Below are positions 10,991 through 22,420 of a DNA stretch of 64,000 nt, one piece after another. The stretch is taken from positions 172,553,741-172,617,740 of the forward strand of contig CM041465.1 of assembly GCA_023213395.1 (NCBI GenBank), written 5' to 3'. The notes below the pieces were generated by a model. That model was not told where the DNA came from. It saw only the letters and a program-made list of their open reading frames with translations, and made no database searches. Origin of the DNA: Cycas panzhihuaensis. Lineage: Eukaryota; Cycadophyta. How positions within the stretch are numbered: position 1 is the first letter of the stretch; each line of letters opens with the position of its first letter. Both the position numbers and the translations under genes were made by a program.

Positions 10991-11700
10991 GTCATTGCCA
11001 TCTTGAGTTCCTGAAAAGCTCCTTCTGCCTCTTGAGTCTAGATAAATGCATCTTTCTTTGTCAAATCCATTAAAGAGTCAGCTATGTTTGTGTACCCTTT
11101 AATGAGACTTACATATGAACCCTGCTAGTCCCAAAAATCTGCAAACCCTAGTTATGTTTTTTGCAGTTGGCCAATTGATGATTGCTTCAATTTTTTTTGG
11201 GTCAACTTTTACCCCTTCTAGTGTGATGATATGACCCAGATATTCCAACTCCGTTTGACCAAATGCACATTTGTTCTTATTGGCGAATAATCGTTGTTGC
11301 ATAGTATGAATATGCTCCAGATGCTTCTGGCAAGATCTGTTATAAATCAAGATGTCAACAAAAAAAACCAGAACAAACTTCGATATATATGGCTTGAGAA
11401 TCTGATTCATGGTACTCTGAAAAGTTGCGAGAGCATTAGTTAATCTGACAGGCATTACTCGAAATTCAAATAATGCCTTGAGTACGAAATGTCATTTTGT
11501 GTGTATCTTTAGCCTTAATGCAAATATGATAATATTCAAACCGTAGGTCAATTTTAGAGAAATATCTTGCCCCATGTTATTCATCCAACAAATCGTCTAT
11601 ACAAGGAATGGGATATCTATTCTTGATGGTTAGTTTATTCAGAGCCCGATAATCTCTGCACATTCAGTAAGATCCATACTTTTTCCTTGAAAGAATAACT
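10991..11700 (-). pseudogene. Chromovirus H reverse transcriptase, catalytic Asp lost
   Basis: The frame 11099-11455 contains MPVRLTNALATFQSTMNQIL, then KFVLVFFVDILIYN, KHLEHIHTMQQ, NKCAFGQTELEYLGHIIT and the thumb region INWPTAK. The catalytic FFDD box reads FFVD (about 11352-11366), so the first of the paired aspartates has become Val. Upstream the palm continues in other frames to about 11700. This would be inactive even without the frameshifts. Confidence 0.87.
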
Positions 11701-12023
11701 AGAGAAGCAAACAGACTGGTGCTCGGAATAATGATACCCTGTTGGAGGAGTTTCTGCATAATGCGCTCAATTTTCCGTTTAAAGTGAAACAGAGGACGGT
11801 ATGGCCGAATGTTAACCAAAAAAGATTGTGGCCCAAATTCAATAGCATGCTCATACCCATGACTTGCGGGTAATTCTAGAGGAAGTTCTCCAAACACTTG
11901 GCTATATTGATCAATGAGGACTTGGACTTCAATCGGGACTTCTTTTATTGTTAATTTATAACAAGGAAGCATGAAGGAAGTGGGATTCTTCCGTAGTAAT
12001 TTCTCCATTCGTTGGGTCGACAC
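11664..12023 (-). pseudogene. Chromovirus H protease-RT linker and RT N-terminus
   Basis: The open frame contains LIDQYSQVFGELPLELPASHGYEH, spread over two segments (LIDQYSQVFGELP, then LPASHGYEHAIEF), followed by PYRPLFHFKRKIERIMQKLL and GIIIPSTSLFASLVILSRKK. This is the standard start of Ty3/gypsy reverse transcriptase, in which an H/D...IxL block precedes RPYRY and the fingers. Confidence 0.8.
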
Positions 12024-12074
12024 CAGCTATGTAAGTGGTATATCTAGAGCCTGTAATTAGTATTTACGACCCTT

Positions 12075-12389
12075 CTAGTGGAAGCACATGAACCTTGTTC
12101 TATAGTTGGTTACAATGTTGCCTAAAGTTTGCAACCATTGAACTCCCAAAACAACGCCAACGTGTCCAATTTGCATGGCAAACATGCAAGATGTGCTGGT
12201 ATAATCCATAATTTGTAAATTTACCTGTTGGCAATATCCCTTGCAAGGCATGGTTCTCCCATTGGCAATAAGCACTTGAAAAACATTTAATGGCTTAATC
12301 TGGAGCCCTAGTTTTTCTGCCATAGATCGGTTTATGAAATTGTGGGTACTCCCACTATCAACCATAATCAAGATTTTTGCATTCTTCAT
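12075..12389 (-). pseudogene. Chromovirus H aspartic protease
   Basis: This retropepsin would cut the Gag-Pol polyprotein. The active-site string ILIMVDSGSTHNFINRSMAE is intact (Asp-Ser-Gly) and is followed by LGLQIKPLNVFQVLIANG and the flap-side block VVLGVQWLQTLGNIV. Length and order match plant Ty3/gypsy proteases. It ends at a stop before the RT linker, so it is not continuous with pol. Confidence 0.87.
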
Positions 12390-12569
12390 TACTCCTAAAA
12401 ACCGTAGGGTTTGAGGTGCACAAACCTCCCCAATGATTGCTTGGTGTGAAATCTAGACATTCTCTGGAATGATATTTAGGAGGTCATCAATCTCTAGTTT
12501 GATTTCATCTACTCTAACTTCTTCATCCAAAATTTCTTCGTCTATTTACTCCAGTATATTTTCTTCTTC

Positions 12570-13505
12570 ATTATTTATCATAAACATTCTCCTAGCAGGA
12601 TATTTGTGATCTCTATTATATTTTCCTCCGCAATGGAAACAAGTTCCATTCCTAACATTCTCAACCCGTGATATATGATCTTCTTTTTTCTTAGCAGTGA
12701 GAGCCCCAACTTTCGTTCTTGATTGAGTCTAATTGGGTTGGAATTGTTGGCTGGGACATCTAGGAGGCTCAGACTGGCAAACAAAATTTTACCCACTCTC
12801 TATAAATTCCGCTTCGATGTTCCGAGCATGTCAAATGGTTTCATTGAGAAAGCTTACATCTAAAGTCTTTAGGTAATACTTAATGTTCCCTTTAAGCCTT
12901 GCAATATATACTTCACTTAACTGCTCTTCACTGATATCAATTTCCACCAAGCTATGCAAGGCTTGAAATTGTTCTGTATAAGCTCATACCAACCCTGTTT
13001 GTTGTAGTCTGCTGAGTTGAGTGAAGTAGTACGTGTTAGAAGTGTCTACATATTGCTTGATTATACTCTTCTTTAGGAAACTCCAATTAAAATGGCTTGT
13101 CCCTTCGTAAAACCTCTGTCGCCATTGATACCACTTTAGGGCTTTTCCATAACGATGTAGAGCGACGTCCATCAACTTCTCTTTATTGATCATGGGGGTT
13201 GCTTTGAAGTAGATCTCTAATTGTAAAATCCAACTGCAAATGTCCTTGGATTTTTCAGGGTCGAACTTTCCCAAAAGGAATTTGGTTCCTTTGAGTCCAA
13301 CACCAGATTGGTCCCCCAAATCTCTTCCTTCTTCAATGTACTCTTATTATTTCTAATGTCTAGTTGGACCTATATCCTTTTTCCTTCCCATGATGATGTT
13401 TGTAAGTAGTTGAATATCCTTTTTTATCTGTGCTAAATCATTGGTAATAGTGTTAATGCGACGGAATACATCTGCTACTATTTCTGATGGTTGATTCACC
13501 ATTTT
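12570..13505 (-). pseudogene. Chromovirus H gag with damaged zinc knuckle
   Basis: Gag forms the virus-like particle. The best frame (12984-13319) shows KFLLGKFDPEKSKDICSWIL, QLEIYFKATPM, ALHRYGKALKWYQWRQRF and FNWSFLKKSIIKQY, typical of the gag capsid region. The N-terminus begins near 13505 with MVNQPSEIVADVFRRINTI in another frame. The zinc knuckle at 12590-12655 reads CFHCGGKYNRDHKYP, where the last Cys of the expected CFxCGxKxxxxHKC is Tyr (TAT). Frameshifts separate the segments. Confidence 0.82.
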
Positions 13506-13610
13506 GTTGGATGAAAGTTGTTACCCTAATCTCAATTCCATTCTTAAGGAAGAATCTTTTATCAGCATTTTTTTCTTGCAGAAACTTCTTCTAACCCGAC
13601 TTCAAATGAA

Positions 13611-13622
13611 GCTCTGATACCA
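13611..13622 (-). promoter_or_regulatory. Primer-binding site of chromovirus H, tRNA-iMet type
   Basis: Minus-strand TGGTATCAGAGC lies between the 5' LTR and gag. It is a perfect 12-base match to the standard plant initiator tRNA-Met PBS. Confidence 0.9.
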
Positions 13623-13624
13623 CC

Positions 13625-14040
13625 TATAGTGATAATTATAGGGCGGAGTATGGTTATGTCTATTACTCCACTCTAATCACAGATAAATTCCAAACATATA
13701 CCAATAAAAGGACAATTTATAGCAATAAAGGAGAAATATAATAGTAATACAAAGTATATAATTATGGAAGGTAAATAAAATAGATTGATGACAATTTAAT
13801 AGATATAATCTTACCCAAGTTTGCTTGGCAACAATGCTGAAAATGTGGTTTCTCTTCGAGGCAAGGTGCCCTCCAAAATTGTTGCCCAAAGGCCAAGCTA
13901 ACAGCAGTCCACAAAGTGTTGAGATGATGCCCTAATGCCGCCCAACAACCTCCTTAAATAGGCGCTCAAACTGCCCATGAGATGGCCAGCCAAAACCCCA
14001 TTTGAAGTCAGCTACAACTAGTCTTGAAGTCGGCCAAAAT
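13625..14040 (-). repeat. 5' LTR of chromovirus H
   Basis: Minus strand, upstream of the PBS. It contains CGCCTATTTAAGGAGG (TATA-like, about 13948-13963), TTTGTGGACTGCTGTTAGCTTGGCC and GGAGGGCACCTTGCCTCGAAGAG. The same blocks in the same order occur in the LTRs at 27971-28478 and 63298-63821. The outer end near 14040 is approximate. Confidence 0.72.
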
Positions 14041-15837
14041 TAATGACAGCAATAAGACTAAACTTCCCTCAATTGCAGTCAGTTTTCCTGTACAAAAGGA
14101 AGTCAACCAGACAGCTTTCCAAGATGTATGGATTGTTACAATCTTTGTCCACATTCCAAAAGAGAAAAGGGGCAAACTTGATGAAAAGGGCATCAAACGC
14201 ATCTTCATAGGGTACAATGAAAAATCAAAGGCTTATAGGTGCATCAAACTAGGAACTGTAGAAGTTATTGTAAGTAGGGTTGTAATATTTGATGAAAATC
14301 CCACATTGATTAAAACCCCAATTAAAATGAACAACATCCTTGCCACCACAAAAAAGGAAGTCCAAACTGCAGCTAGAGGAGAAGGAACTTCAAAAGACTC
14401 CTCCAATAATCATCAAGGAATAGTAGAAAATCCACCTCAGAAAAGAATTTCAAAGTGGTACATGTCGACCCTTCGTGACTCATGAATAGATCTCTCAAAC
14501 ATTGAGAAAGAAACACAGACTAGATCCCAGAGCCGCATAGAAAATTTGATTGCTCTTAGTTGTGCTTTAAGCATAGACAAACCTATCACATTTGAAGAAG
14601 CTCGAGGAAAAAAAAACTAGGACAAGGCTATGGAGGATGAAATTCAAGCAATCCATAAGAACAAAACGTGACAACTTACTAAACTACCCAAAGACAAACA
14701 CACAATAGGATGCAAATGGTTGTTCAACCAAATATCTATCAGATGATTCCATTGAAAAATATAAGGCTCTACTGGTAGCAAGAAGATTCACTCAATTAGA
14801 AGGCATTAACTTTGAATAAACCTTTGCTCCAATAGCAAAACTAATTACCATACAAACCATTATTGCTCTAACAGCACAGTATGGATGGAACATCTATCAT
14901 ATGGATGTCAAAAGCATTTTTTTGAATAGGGACATTGAAGAAGAGGTCTACATGGAACAACCCCCTAGACTCATCAAAAAAGTGGTAAGAATATCTTGTC
15001 CACAAACTAAAGAACGCCCTACATGGATTAAAGGAAGCTCCCAAAGCATGTTATGATAAGATAGATTAATACCTAAAACATGGCTTCCACAGAAGTCAAT
15101 CAGACCCAAATCTCTATATAGGGGTTAGCAATATAAGTCCCATCACCATAATAGTAATTTATGTAGATGATTTGCTAATCATAGGAAATGATAATACGAG
15201 TATCAAGCTCCTAAAAGGAAATCTAATGAGAACTTTTGAGATAACAGATATGGGACTGGTACACTATTATTTGGGAGTAGAAATGAAATAAGAAAGAGGT
15301 AGGATCCTTTTAGCTCAAGACAATTATACAAAGGAATTACTGATCAATTCAAACTGGGTGACTACAAATTAGTTGCAACACCCATGGAAACTAGATGTAA
15401 ACTAATTGCAAAAGATCATAGCCCAAAAATTGAGGAAATCATGTATAGAAAATTAGTCAGGAGTCTAATCTACCTCACCTCCACATGACCAGACTATAAT
15501 GTGGAAGGTATAGTTTCCTATACTATACCTACTATAATGTAGTAGGTATAATTTCCAAGTTCATGAGCAATACTCATGAAATGCATTGAAAAGCAACTAA
15601 GAGAATCCTAAGGAATATACAAGATACCGTAAATTATGGTCTTGAATATATCAAAAAACTAGATTTCCAACTTGAAGGGTATAGTGATTTAGATTGAATG
15701 GGAGGACATGATAGGAAGTCAACATCAGGATACTCCTTCAGTCTAGGATAAGGAATGATCTCACAGAGCAGTAAAAAACAACCAACAATTGTTGCATCAT
15801 CTACTAAAGTGAAATACAAAGCAATAGTGGGGGGCAC
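14040..15837 (+). pseudogene. Ty1/copia pol pseudogene J (integrase end, RT, RNase H start), interrupted by element A
   Basis: Copia polyproteins run protease, integrase, RT, RNase H. Visible here are the integrase C-terminus FVHIPKEKRGKLDEKGIKRI then FIGYNEKSKAYR (14140-14230), an RT with the catalytic YVDDLLIIGND (YVDD codons 15160-15171) and TDMGLVHYYLGVEM, and the RNase H start SGYSFSLG..ISQSSKKQPTIVASST. Many stops and frameshifts occur. The RNase H is split at 15837 by element A and resumes at 20185. The 5' part (gag, protease) is absent; sequence left of 14040 belongs to the H LTR. Confidence 0.85.
15833..15837. repeat. Target-site duplication of element A, left copy
   Basis: GGCAC before the LTR, against GCCAC at 20185-20189. 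Removing the element and one copy restores the Copia RNase H codons for GT-CEAIW, which confirms the insertion. Confidence 0.85.
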
Positions 15838-16162
15838 TGTTACGAGTTCATGTTTAATGTGTATAAATGTTTAATGTGTCTAGGACAATATTATGTCTAA
15901 GGGTTATTAATGTTATAGTCCTAAAGGGGCATTGTGTCATGGTCTATAGATTAGTATTAATGTTGTTGTCAAAGGTCTAATTATGATGTTGTGTTAAGTC
16001 ATTAAGTGTGCTTATGCACATCCTTACATGTAACGCCTAATTAGCAGGTGAAGCAGTTGCCAATTATGGTTGGAGGAGTTAGAGGTCTCCTCAAGTATAA
16101 ATATGTACCCATCTTCTTTCAATTTGATTAATACGGAAATTTTGATATCTATGTTTCTAACA
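15838..16162 (+). repeat. Left LTR of element A (325 bp)
   Basis: TGTTACGAG to TTTCTAACA. A TATA-like TATAAATATG is near 16098. It is 17 bp longer than the right LTR because of a tandem duplication of a TGTTTAATGTG unit near its start. Confidence 0.88.
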
Positions 16163-16174
16163 TGGTAGCAGAGC
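16163..16174 (+). promoter_or_regulatory. Primer-binding site of element A
   Basis: TGGTAGCAGAGC directly after the LTR, one mismatch to the tRNA-iMet site TGGTATCAGAGC. Confidence 0.85.
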
Positions 16175-17904
16175 AAGTTGGTCCGTTGGAGAGTTGATCT
16201 ATTATAGGGTTTGTATTGAAAACTATTAAGGTTTTTGCACTTAATCAAGAAGAGACAAGATTCCTGCCTAGAGTGGAATAGCCATCCATTAAGAATAAGA
16301 AGGTCATTACCTAAAAAGGAAGAGCCAAAGTTCCCAGGTGTCTGCATTGAAATAATCTGCGAAGATTCATTCGTAACAGAAGAAGGGTTGTTCGAATGTC
16401 ATTGTGAGTGATAAAATGGCACATGCAGTGAATGAGGTGTGAAGTGCCTACCCAATCAAGAGAAGTAAATCACTGAAGATTATCATCAAAAAAAGCACGT
16501 GTAGGAGCCATAATTGCATTGCAAGTTCATTCATGTTGTGAGTTTGAAGAAGGAACCCTAAGCGCCCATTAGCATCCTGTTATTTGCCAATTGCATTACA
16601 TCATCATTCTACAATCGCCTCTCTCAAAATGTTCATGTGAAACTCTATGTCTCTTGAGGGAGAAGAAGTGCTCAGCAAACATCAAGCAAATACCGTCTAT
16701 AGAAGGCAGAAAGGTTGTTGAAGAGAGCCATTTGTGAAAGAGGCTCTAAGGGCGATAGACATAGACAATGTGTAGAAGAACTCAGAGACGCAGTTCACAG
16801 AGATATTGCTCGAGAAAACCCATAACTACTGTGGTAATATTAAAGCAGGTCTGCCTCGCAAAGAACAGATGCCAACAAAAGGAAATCAATGTCAAAGCTC
16901 CCTAGATAAGTGTGGAAGGAAACACAGAAGGGTCCAGTCCTTTCGTCGAAGTAAAAGATACTCAAACCCGTAGTCTAGTAAGCGTGTGCACCGCAAAGCT
17001 TTCAAGGAGAGCCAGACACCCAAGAAATCTAAACCCCAGACTCGCGAATCAAAGATAAATCGCCATCGTGAGCCTCTTGTTCTATCCATCGTTGGTGTAA
17101 AGTATTTGCTGCCTGTCGTGGAATATTTTGCCTAAGGAGACCTCTTCACGTGCCTGCTTTGTTTCATTCATCCACCATCGCTGCATATTACACTTGCTCT
17201 GCCATCGAAGAAATTTGGACACCGCTACGTAATTGTTACGTCATCAATTTACTTGTTTACTATGTTGTCGCCATGGTCATCGTCATTGAACAGGAATTTG
17301 CAAACAGATAAAGTTGAAGCTAAAGCAAGCTCAAACTAGGTTGACGTTCGAAATTTGAATCCAAGCCAAACTAGCGTTAATAGTTTGAATTCGAAGGCAA
17401 AAAAGACAAACAGATGCAAATCGACAGAAGATGAAAATGTTCGCTGCTGCAAATGTACGCACTGGTATTTTGGTTAGGGTAATATTATTTTCGAAGTTAT
17501 GAAATAAATTGAAGTAAACCAAATGAACTTTTGAATTCTGTGGACGTGAAACAAGAATAAGGCAGATTTAATATTTTTTGCAAAGACAAAAATGTATTTA
17601 ATAAGATTGGATATCATTTGAAGTTTGCTAACCCCTAAAAGGATAAGCCCGTTGTCTTATGAAGTCTTCATGTGACATGTTGTTAATCTATTCGACGGGC
17701 TAAAACTCTAGTGACATCATTTTTGGAGGTGTTTGTACGTTTTTCTTCATATCTTCGCATCTAAGAGTTTGATTCTTAAACCATTTGAACTATCAAAATC
17801 CTCATTCAATGTACTACAGTCTGGAATGTGATTTAAGGTATTTTGTTGTTGATTTGATAGAGTTATCACGTGTGATGCACTCTTAATCAACTCATTCTTA
17901 CATC
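16175..17904 (+). other. Leader of element A, no gene recognised
   Basis: 1.7 kb without a recognisable coding region. A minus-strand open frame at 16892-17089 matches nothing I know. The corresponding leader of element B holds a captured gene fragment; nothing equivalent is seen here. Confidence 0.55.
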
Positions 17905-18725
17905 ATGGAGTTAGATGACATCATCATTTTTGTACTTGAAAAGAATGATTATTGATTAACAGATTTTCCTTTTCCCCTACCTAAGTACATTGGAACAAAT
18001 TATTGGTGTTGGGCAATCAAAATGCAAAGCATATTTGTATGCAAAAGAGTATGGAAAATTATCACTGATGGATATAATGGATATGATACCTTAACTGATA
18101 TAGAAGGGAAAGGAAACTTTAGGAAGAAGAATAAAATAATAATTGATGTTATGCTTGTTGCATTAAATAAAGATGAGCTTCCATCTTCCTACCATTTTCT
18201 CATCCCTACAATTCGTGATGCTAGAACTACTAAGGAAGCCTAGAACCTCTTGCAGGATGTGTATGAAAAGACCTCGGAAGAGGTGCAAGAGATTGTTAAA
18301 AAGGCAAACAGTTTTTGAGATATAGAAAAGATGAACAATTTACAAGAGATATAGAAGAAAAAATCTCTCTTGGAGAACAGGTTATGTACAACAACCTAAC
18401 TAAGAATCAGAAAAAGGAGTTGAACAGGAAAGCCAAAAAGGCAAATGGAAGTAATCAGGTTGATTCTAGTAAGAATAAATCTTACATAGATTTATCTGAT
18501 GTCTTTTGTGATAAGGAAGGAGAAAAGGTACACAAACCTATTTCTAAGAATAGGTCCTCAATTGAAAAAGAATATAATGGTGATTGTGACAAAGCAATTC
18601 AAGAATCCCTATTACACATTCCTGCAGATGAACTTGTTAATGAGTCTATTAAAATAACAGATGAGTCTAATGATTTGACTCTAAATCATTGTTCAGAATC
18701 TAAGAAAGAAAAAGAAAATGAATAA
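17905..18725 (+). pseudogene. Copia-like gag of element A
   Basis: The start is chosen at ATG 17905 because element B has the parallel start at 32109 and both follow with similar residues (MELDDIIIFVLEKND / MELSDVVVFVPKRKE). Then come LTDFPFPLPKYIGTNYW, AIKMQSIFVCKRVWKIITDG, NKIIIDVMLVALNKDELPSS and YHFLIPTIRDA, the layout of Ty1/copia Gag N-terminal domains (GTNY..W.IKM..F...LW). A basic region KNQKKELNRKAKKANGS follows, then an acidic tail to the stop at 18723-18725. Stops at about 17955 and 18241 and a frameshift near 18318 break it. No CCHC zinc knuckle is visible. Confidence 0.72.
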
Positions 18726-18779
18726 CTGAAAACTGAGAAGAGAATTATCTCACCTACATTTTCTTTTAACATCTTGAGT

Positions 18780-19600
18780 TACATCGCTTTGCTGAAAAAT
18801 CCTATATTACAGGTTGCTAAAAAGATGGACCCTAACTCTAAAATAGCCTGTAAGCATAAAAAATCTGAAGTTGGTTTCTGATAGTCATTTTCACAAGTAA
18901 TACAATATGGAGACATAACTACCTTAATGGAAAATTTGGGTATTATTAAAATAATTTCTATTGACAAAATTGTTGCTAAATCTCAATTGATATCAAGTCA
19001 CACAGTTCTATGTCTGTGGATTGAATTCTTTATGGTTTCATTTGATATGGCAACATTTTTTGTCCTTGTCATTGAAGAAGTTCAAGTTATTTTGCCATAT
19101 CCAGCAAAGGCACTAGAAAATTTCCTCAAAGAAAGGAGAGACACTTTGGCAATAACTGGAATGTAGCTTAGTTAAGATCTTAAAATGGAATATGTTTATA
19201 CAAATTGTTGTATTGTTCAATCATGAAGTTGAATCATGTGATGATGGCATATTGTCTTTATGTGACCATAACAGTTATTGGAAAGCTTGTGCTTGTGACT
19301 ATGATAAAAATCTTTCTTGTGTATAGGGTATCAATAGTTTCTTTGGTTGGTGAAAGGGAAACAAATTTGTTAACTAAAAATTTTGTTGAATCAGAACCAG
19401 TACCAATACTCGTGATCACAGAGAAAAAATCATCATCCATCCTTATTCTTCAAGAGACCTTTTATTTGTTCATTTTTTATTCAATATATCTAAAGAAGTT
19501 GATCATAGTGACAGAACTCATACTTGGATTATTCTTCTTCAAGGAAATTTTGAAATTCAAATCAGGTCTTATCACTTTTGATCTTGGAGATAATGATCAT
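18780..19600 (+). pseudogene. Unidentified coding remnant after gag, shared with element B
   Basis: Downstream of gag, A and B share a decayed coding region that I cannot name. In one frame A reads FNHEVESCDDGILSLCDHNS then CACDYDKNLSC (about 19217-19320); B reads LLNHKVQSH..SSLYNHNQK then WTCSHHENTHC (about 33015-33120). Another shared block is KGTRKFPQRKERHF in A against NNSKRLF.GRKDHRK in B. Many interruptions are TGA/TAG/TAA where Trp or Gln would fit, as expected from C-to-T decay. It is not recognisable as protease, integrase or RT. It could be an acquired host gene or a diverged element gene. Confidence 0.5.
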
Positions 19601-19863
19601 CAAAAATGATTACATTTGGAATATAGTCTTTCAAATACAGTTGCAGCCACCAACTTAAAGCAACTTAAAAGTCAAAGAACAAAAGACGAAGATCGAGCTC
19701 TTGACGTTATCTTCAGGAAGATACCAACATTCAAGAGTTGCAAGTTCAAAACAACATCTCATGTCAAGTCATGTGTCAGTTTTTTTGCTAGTCCTTAGTA
19801 CTTAGTGACATGGTGTCATGTTAGTCCTTAGTATTCAGTTTTTTTTGTGGTCTTGACATTAAA

Positions 19864-19876
19864 CATTAAGGAAGGG
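19864..19876 (+). promoter_or_regulatory. Polypurine tract of element A
   Basis: ATTAAGGAAGGG immediately before the right LTR, parallel to ATTAAGGGGAGG in element B. Confidence 0.8.
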
Positions 19877-20184
19877 TGTTAAGAGTTAATGTTTAATATG
19901 TCTAAGAAAATATTATGTCTAAGGATTATTAATGTTATAGTCCTAAAGGGGTGTTATATTGTAGTCTATAGATTAGTATTAATGTTGTTGTCAAAGGTCC
20001 AATTGTGATGATGTGTTCAGTCATTGAGTGTGCTTATGCACATCTTTACATGTAACGCCTAATTAGTGGGTGAAGCAGTTGCCAATTATGGTCAAAGGAG
20101 TTAGAGGTGGACTCAAGTATAAATATGTACCCATCTTCTTTCAATTTGATTAATAAAGAAGAATTGATATCTGTGTTTCTAACA
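19877..20184 (+). repeat. Right LTR of element A (308 bp)
   Basis: TGTTAAGAG to TTTCTAACA, aligned along its length with 15838-16162. The target duplication GCCAC follows at 20185-20189. Confidence 0.88.
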
Positions 20185-20475
20185 GCCACTTGTGAAGCAA
20201 TTTGGTTGAGGAGAATCATGAAAGAGTTAGGACAAGAGCAGCATCTCCCAATAGTTATCAATTGCAATAACCAAAGCATTATCAAACTTGCCAAAAATCC
20301 CATCTTTCATGCTTAAACCAAGCACATCAAGATTCACCATGATTTCATTAGAGAAAATATTCAAAACAAAGAAATCGAACTAAGTGCAGCATGCTAACAT
20401 CTCCAACAAGCCCCTTGGCAAAGATAAGTTTTTCTTCTTTAGAAATCAAACAGAAGTGAAAGAGAAAATAGAATA
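20185..20475 (+). pseudogene. Copia J RNase H, right part after element A
   Basis: Resumes exactly where 15837 stopped: TCEAIWLRRIMKELGQEQ, then INCNNQSIIKLAKNPIFHA, a stop, TKHIKIHHDFIRE and, after a frameshift, ANISNKPLGKDKF. This is the standard C-terminus of Copia RNase H (D.Q.AI.L..NP..H.R.KHI....H..RE and the final TKPL block). The His-to-Leu class degradation and the stops make it non-functional. Confidence 0.88.
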
Positions 20476-20522
20476 ATCATTTGGGGTTGTGGGGGGGGGG
20501 GGGGCGGGGGTGTTGTGGGGAG
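20476..20522 (+). promoter_or_regulatory. Polypurine region of Copia J with a long G run
   Basis: TTTGGGGTTGTGG followed by an uninterrupted run of G and GCGGGGG at about 20490-20512. It sits where the Copia polypurine tract belongs, before TGTTG at 20512-20523. The G run looks like slippage expansion of the tract and could form a G-quadruplex. Confidence 0.6.
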
Positions 20523-20760
20523 TGTTGAAAGTGTTAATGAATCATTCTATTTTGTGCCAATACATTAACTTATTCTTTCTATTCTTGTAAAACGGGACAT
20601 TCCTTTTGTACTATAGGCATAAATTTAGTATTCTTTGCATGATGGACGCTTGCATCTCATGCATGGCTCAGCTTGATTCAATGAAGACAATGAATTACAT
20701 TTCACTTGAGCAATTGAGGGCCTCATTTTCTGCGTTGCTTTGATGTTTGACATCCCATAA
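20523..20760 (+). repeat. Probable 3' LTR of Copia J, ends uncertain
   Basis: Starts TGTTGAAAGTGTTAATG after the polypurine region and contains GTAAAACGGGACATTCC. The other LTR is lost, so the 3' end near 20752 is a guess. Confidence 0.4.
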
Positions 20761-21717
20761 GTTGGTTGTAGTTAAGTCCCACTTTTCACAAAAGCACATA
20801 ATTAAGAGTCCCATAATGGTCCAAAAACCCTTTATATAATGATTCTAACACAAAAATAAATCCCGTGGAACCATAACTTACCACACCAAGCCTTTTCTCC
20901 ATGAGATTGCATAAGAAAACATATTATTTGCACACAAATTTATACTAGATTGGGACAAAGCAAGAGCCTCGTAGGAACCATAGCAAGCTTCTCATGAACC
21001 TAATTACAGGCCTTTTGTTTTCAATGTTTAAAGAATCACAGACACACATGCATGCAGAGTTGGTATACCATTCCTTCTAGACAATCAATCCAACCACATT
21101 ATGCATGACAAGCAAGGTACCACCACAGTACTATCCTCTTATTCCAAAACCAATCACATGTAAGTAGCATTCTGCAACTTTCCTTTTATAGCCTCTCAGC
21201 ATGGTCCATGTATTCAAAAGGAATGCTTTCCTGCCTGCCCCCAGGATTGTAATCTAAACAATCTAAGTGGTGGTTTCTTCATTCTTCCTAGACAACAGCC
21301 CACTTCACATTTGTGCACAATTGTCGCCGCCGCAATCCTATAGTTTGAATCCAAGGCATTGCAGTAGTATTTGGATACATACTGAATTTCCCCTGCCCTT
21401 TTCATTTTAGACAGCCCATTGATCCTACCCTCCCACCCTATCCTTGAAAACAAAAGAAAATATGATCCTACCTTATTCAGTCAGATAAATAAGAAAGTAG
21501 TTTTCCTTGTGAATCATCCTGATTTGTCACATTGGAACTTGTGTTTGGTTGCTACAGGGTTATAGGAAAGGAACAACCATTCATATAAACATGAATCAAT
21601 CACTGTGTACACAAGTTACCCAAGCTGTTCAAAAGTGCATCCATTAATAATTAAGGATAAATCCAAAAACCATATATGAATTATAAACCCAAGCTTACAA
21701 GATATTGGAAACACAAC

Positions 21718-21720
<3 letters not shown>

Positions 21721-21775
<55 letters not shown>
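21721..21775. repeat. (TA)n(GA)n microsatellite
   Basis: About 14 TA units followed by about 13 GA units. Confidence 0.95.
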
Positions 21776-21777
<2 letters not shown>

Positions 21778-21931
21778 CATAAGCTCCAAAACCCATGTAT
21801 CTCTACAAATCATAAAAGAATCAATGATTATTTAGCATCCCGAGTGAGATTCCAAGAGATTTCAATGAAAAAAATGCTACCAGGAGACTCAGATAAATGA
21901 AAATTAGGTTGAAACTGCTTTCTTTTCCATT

Positions 21932-22420
21932 GTAACCAATCCTAATCTGCACTGGTCAAATGGAATTGACCAACCACAGATTTATAAAAATACATCAAGG
22001 AGAATGGTTTACTTAGGTTCATGGTTTCAAGATATATTTTGAAACCATGAACCTAAGTAAATGAGCTTCAGAATTGATTCCTGAATCTGAAACTATTCAT
22101 GACAAAAACACCATGTAGTGTTTAATCAAAGTCGGATGACATATTAACTTACAGAACTTGACTAGGTTTGTAATCCACCCTAATCTGCACTAGTCAAAGG
22201 GAATTGACTTCCTACATAATCATAAAGATATAAAAATACAGCTAGCACAATGGTTTGCTTAGGTTCATGGTTTCAAGGTGTATTCTGAAAGCATGAACAT
22301 AGGTAAATAAGTTTCAGAATGGTTTTCTGAATCTGAAACCATTCATGATGAAAACACTACGCAGTGTTGATTCAAAATCAGTTGACATATTAACTTACAA
22401 AATGTGACTAGGATTTTAAA
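21932..22420. repeat. 238-bp tandem duplication with an internal hairpin
   Basis: Two diverged direct copies with a period of 238 bp, anchored by CCTAATCTGC at 21941 and 22179. Both copies include GACATATTAACTTACA and an inverted repeat. In copy 1 the arms are perfect: 22011-22030 and 22039-22058, 20 bp each, with an 8-base loop. In copy 2 (22257-22304) the right arm has mutated. Confidence 0.85.

Larger units (their letters stand above)
15838..20184 (+). mobile_element. Element A: complete gag-only LTR retrotransposon nested in Copia J
   Basis: The element has two LTRs (325 and 308 bp), a PBS, a gag remnant, a second unidentified coding remnant and a polypurine tract, and is bounded by a 5-bp target duplication. 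No protease, integrase, reverse transcriptase or RNase H is recognisable in the 3.7-kb interior, although such domains are easy to see in neighbouring decayed elements. That layout fits non-autonomous elements that keep gag (called TR-GAG elements in plants). LTR divergence by eye is about 8-9% outside a 17-bp tandem duplication in the left LTR. Element B has the same plan. It inserted after Copia J had inserted, by position. Confidence 0.82.

Noticed and set aside
21214-21453. Minus-strand 79-codon frame as another host exon
   Set aside because: No similarity to the expected next Noc1 exon and no convincing splice borders.
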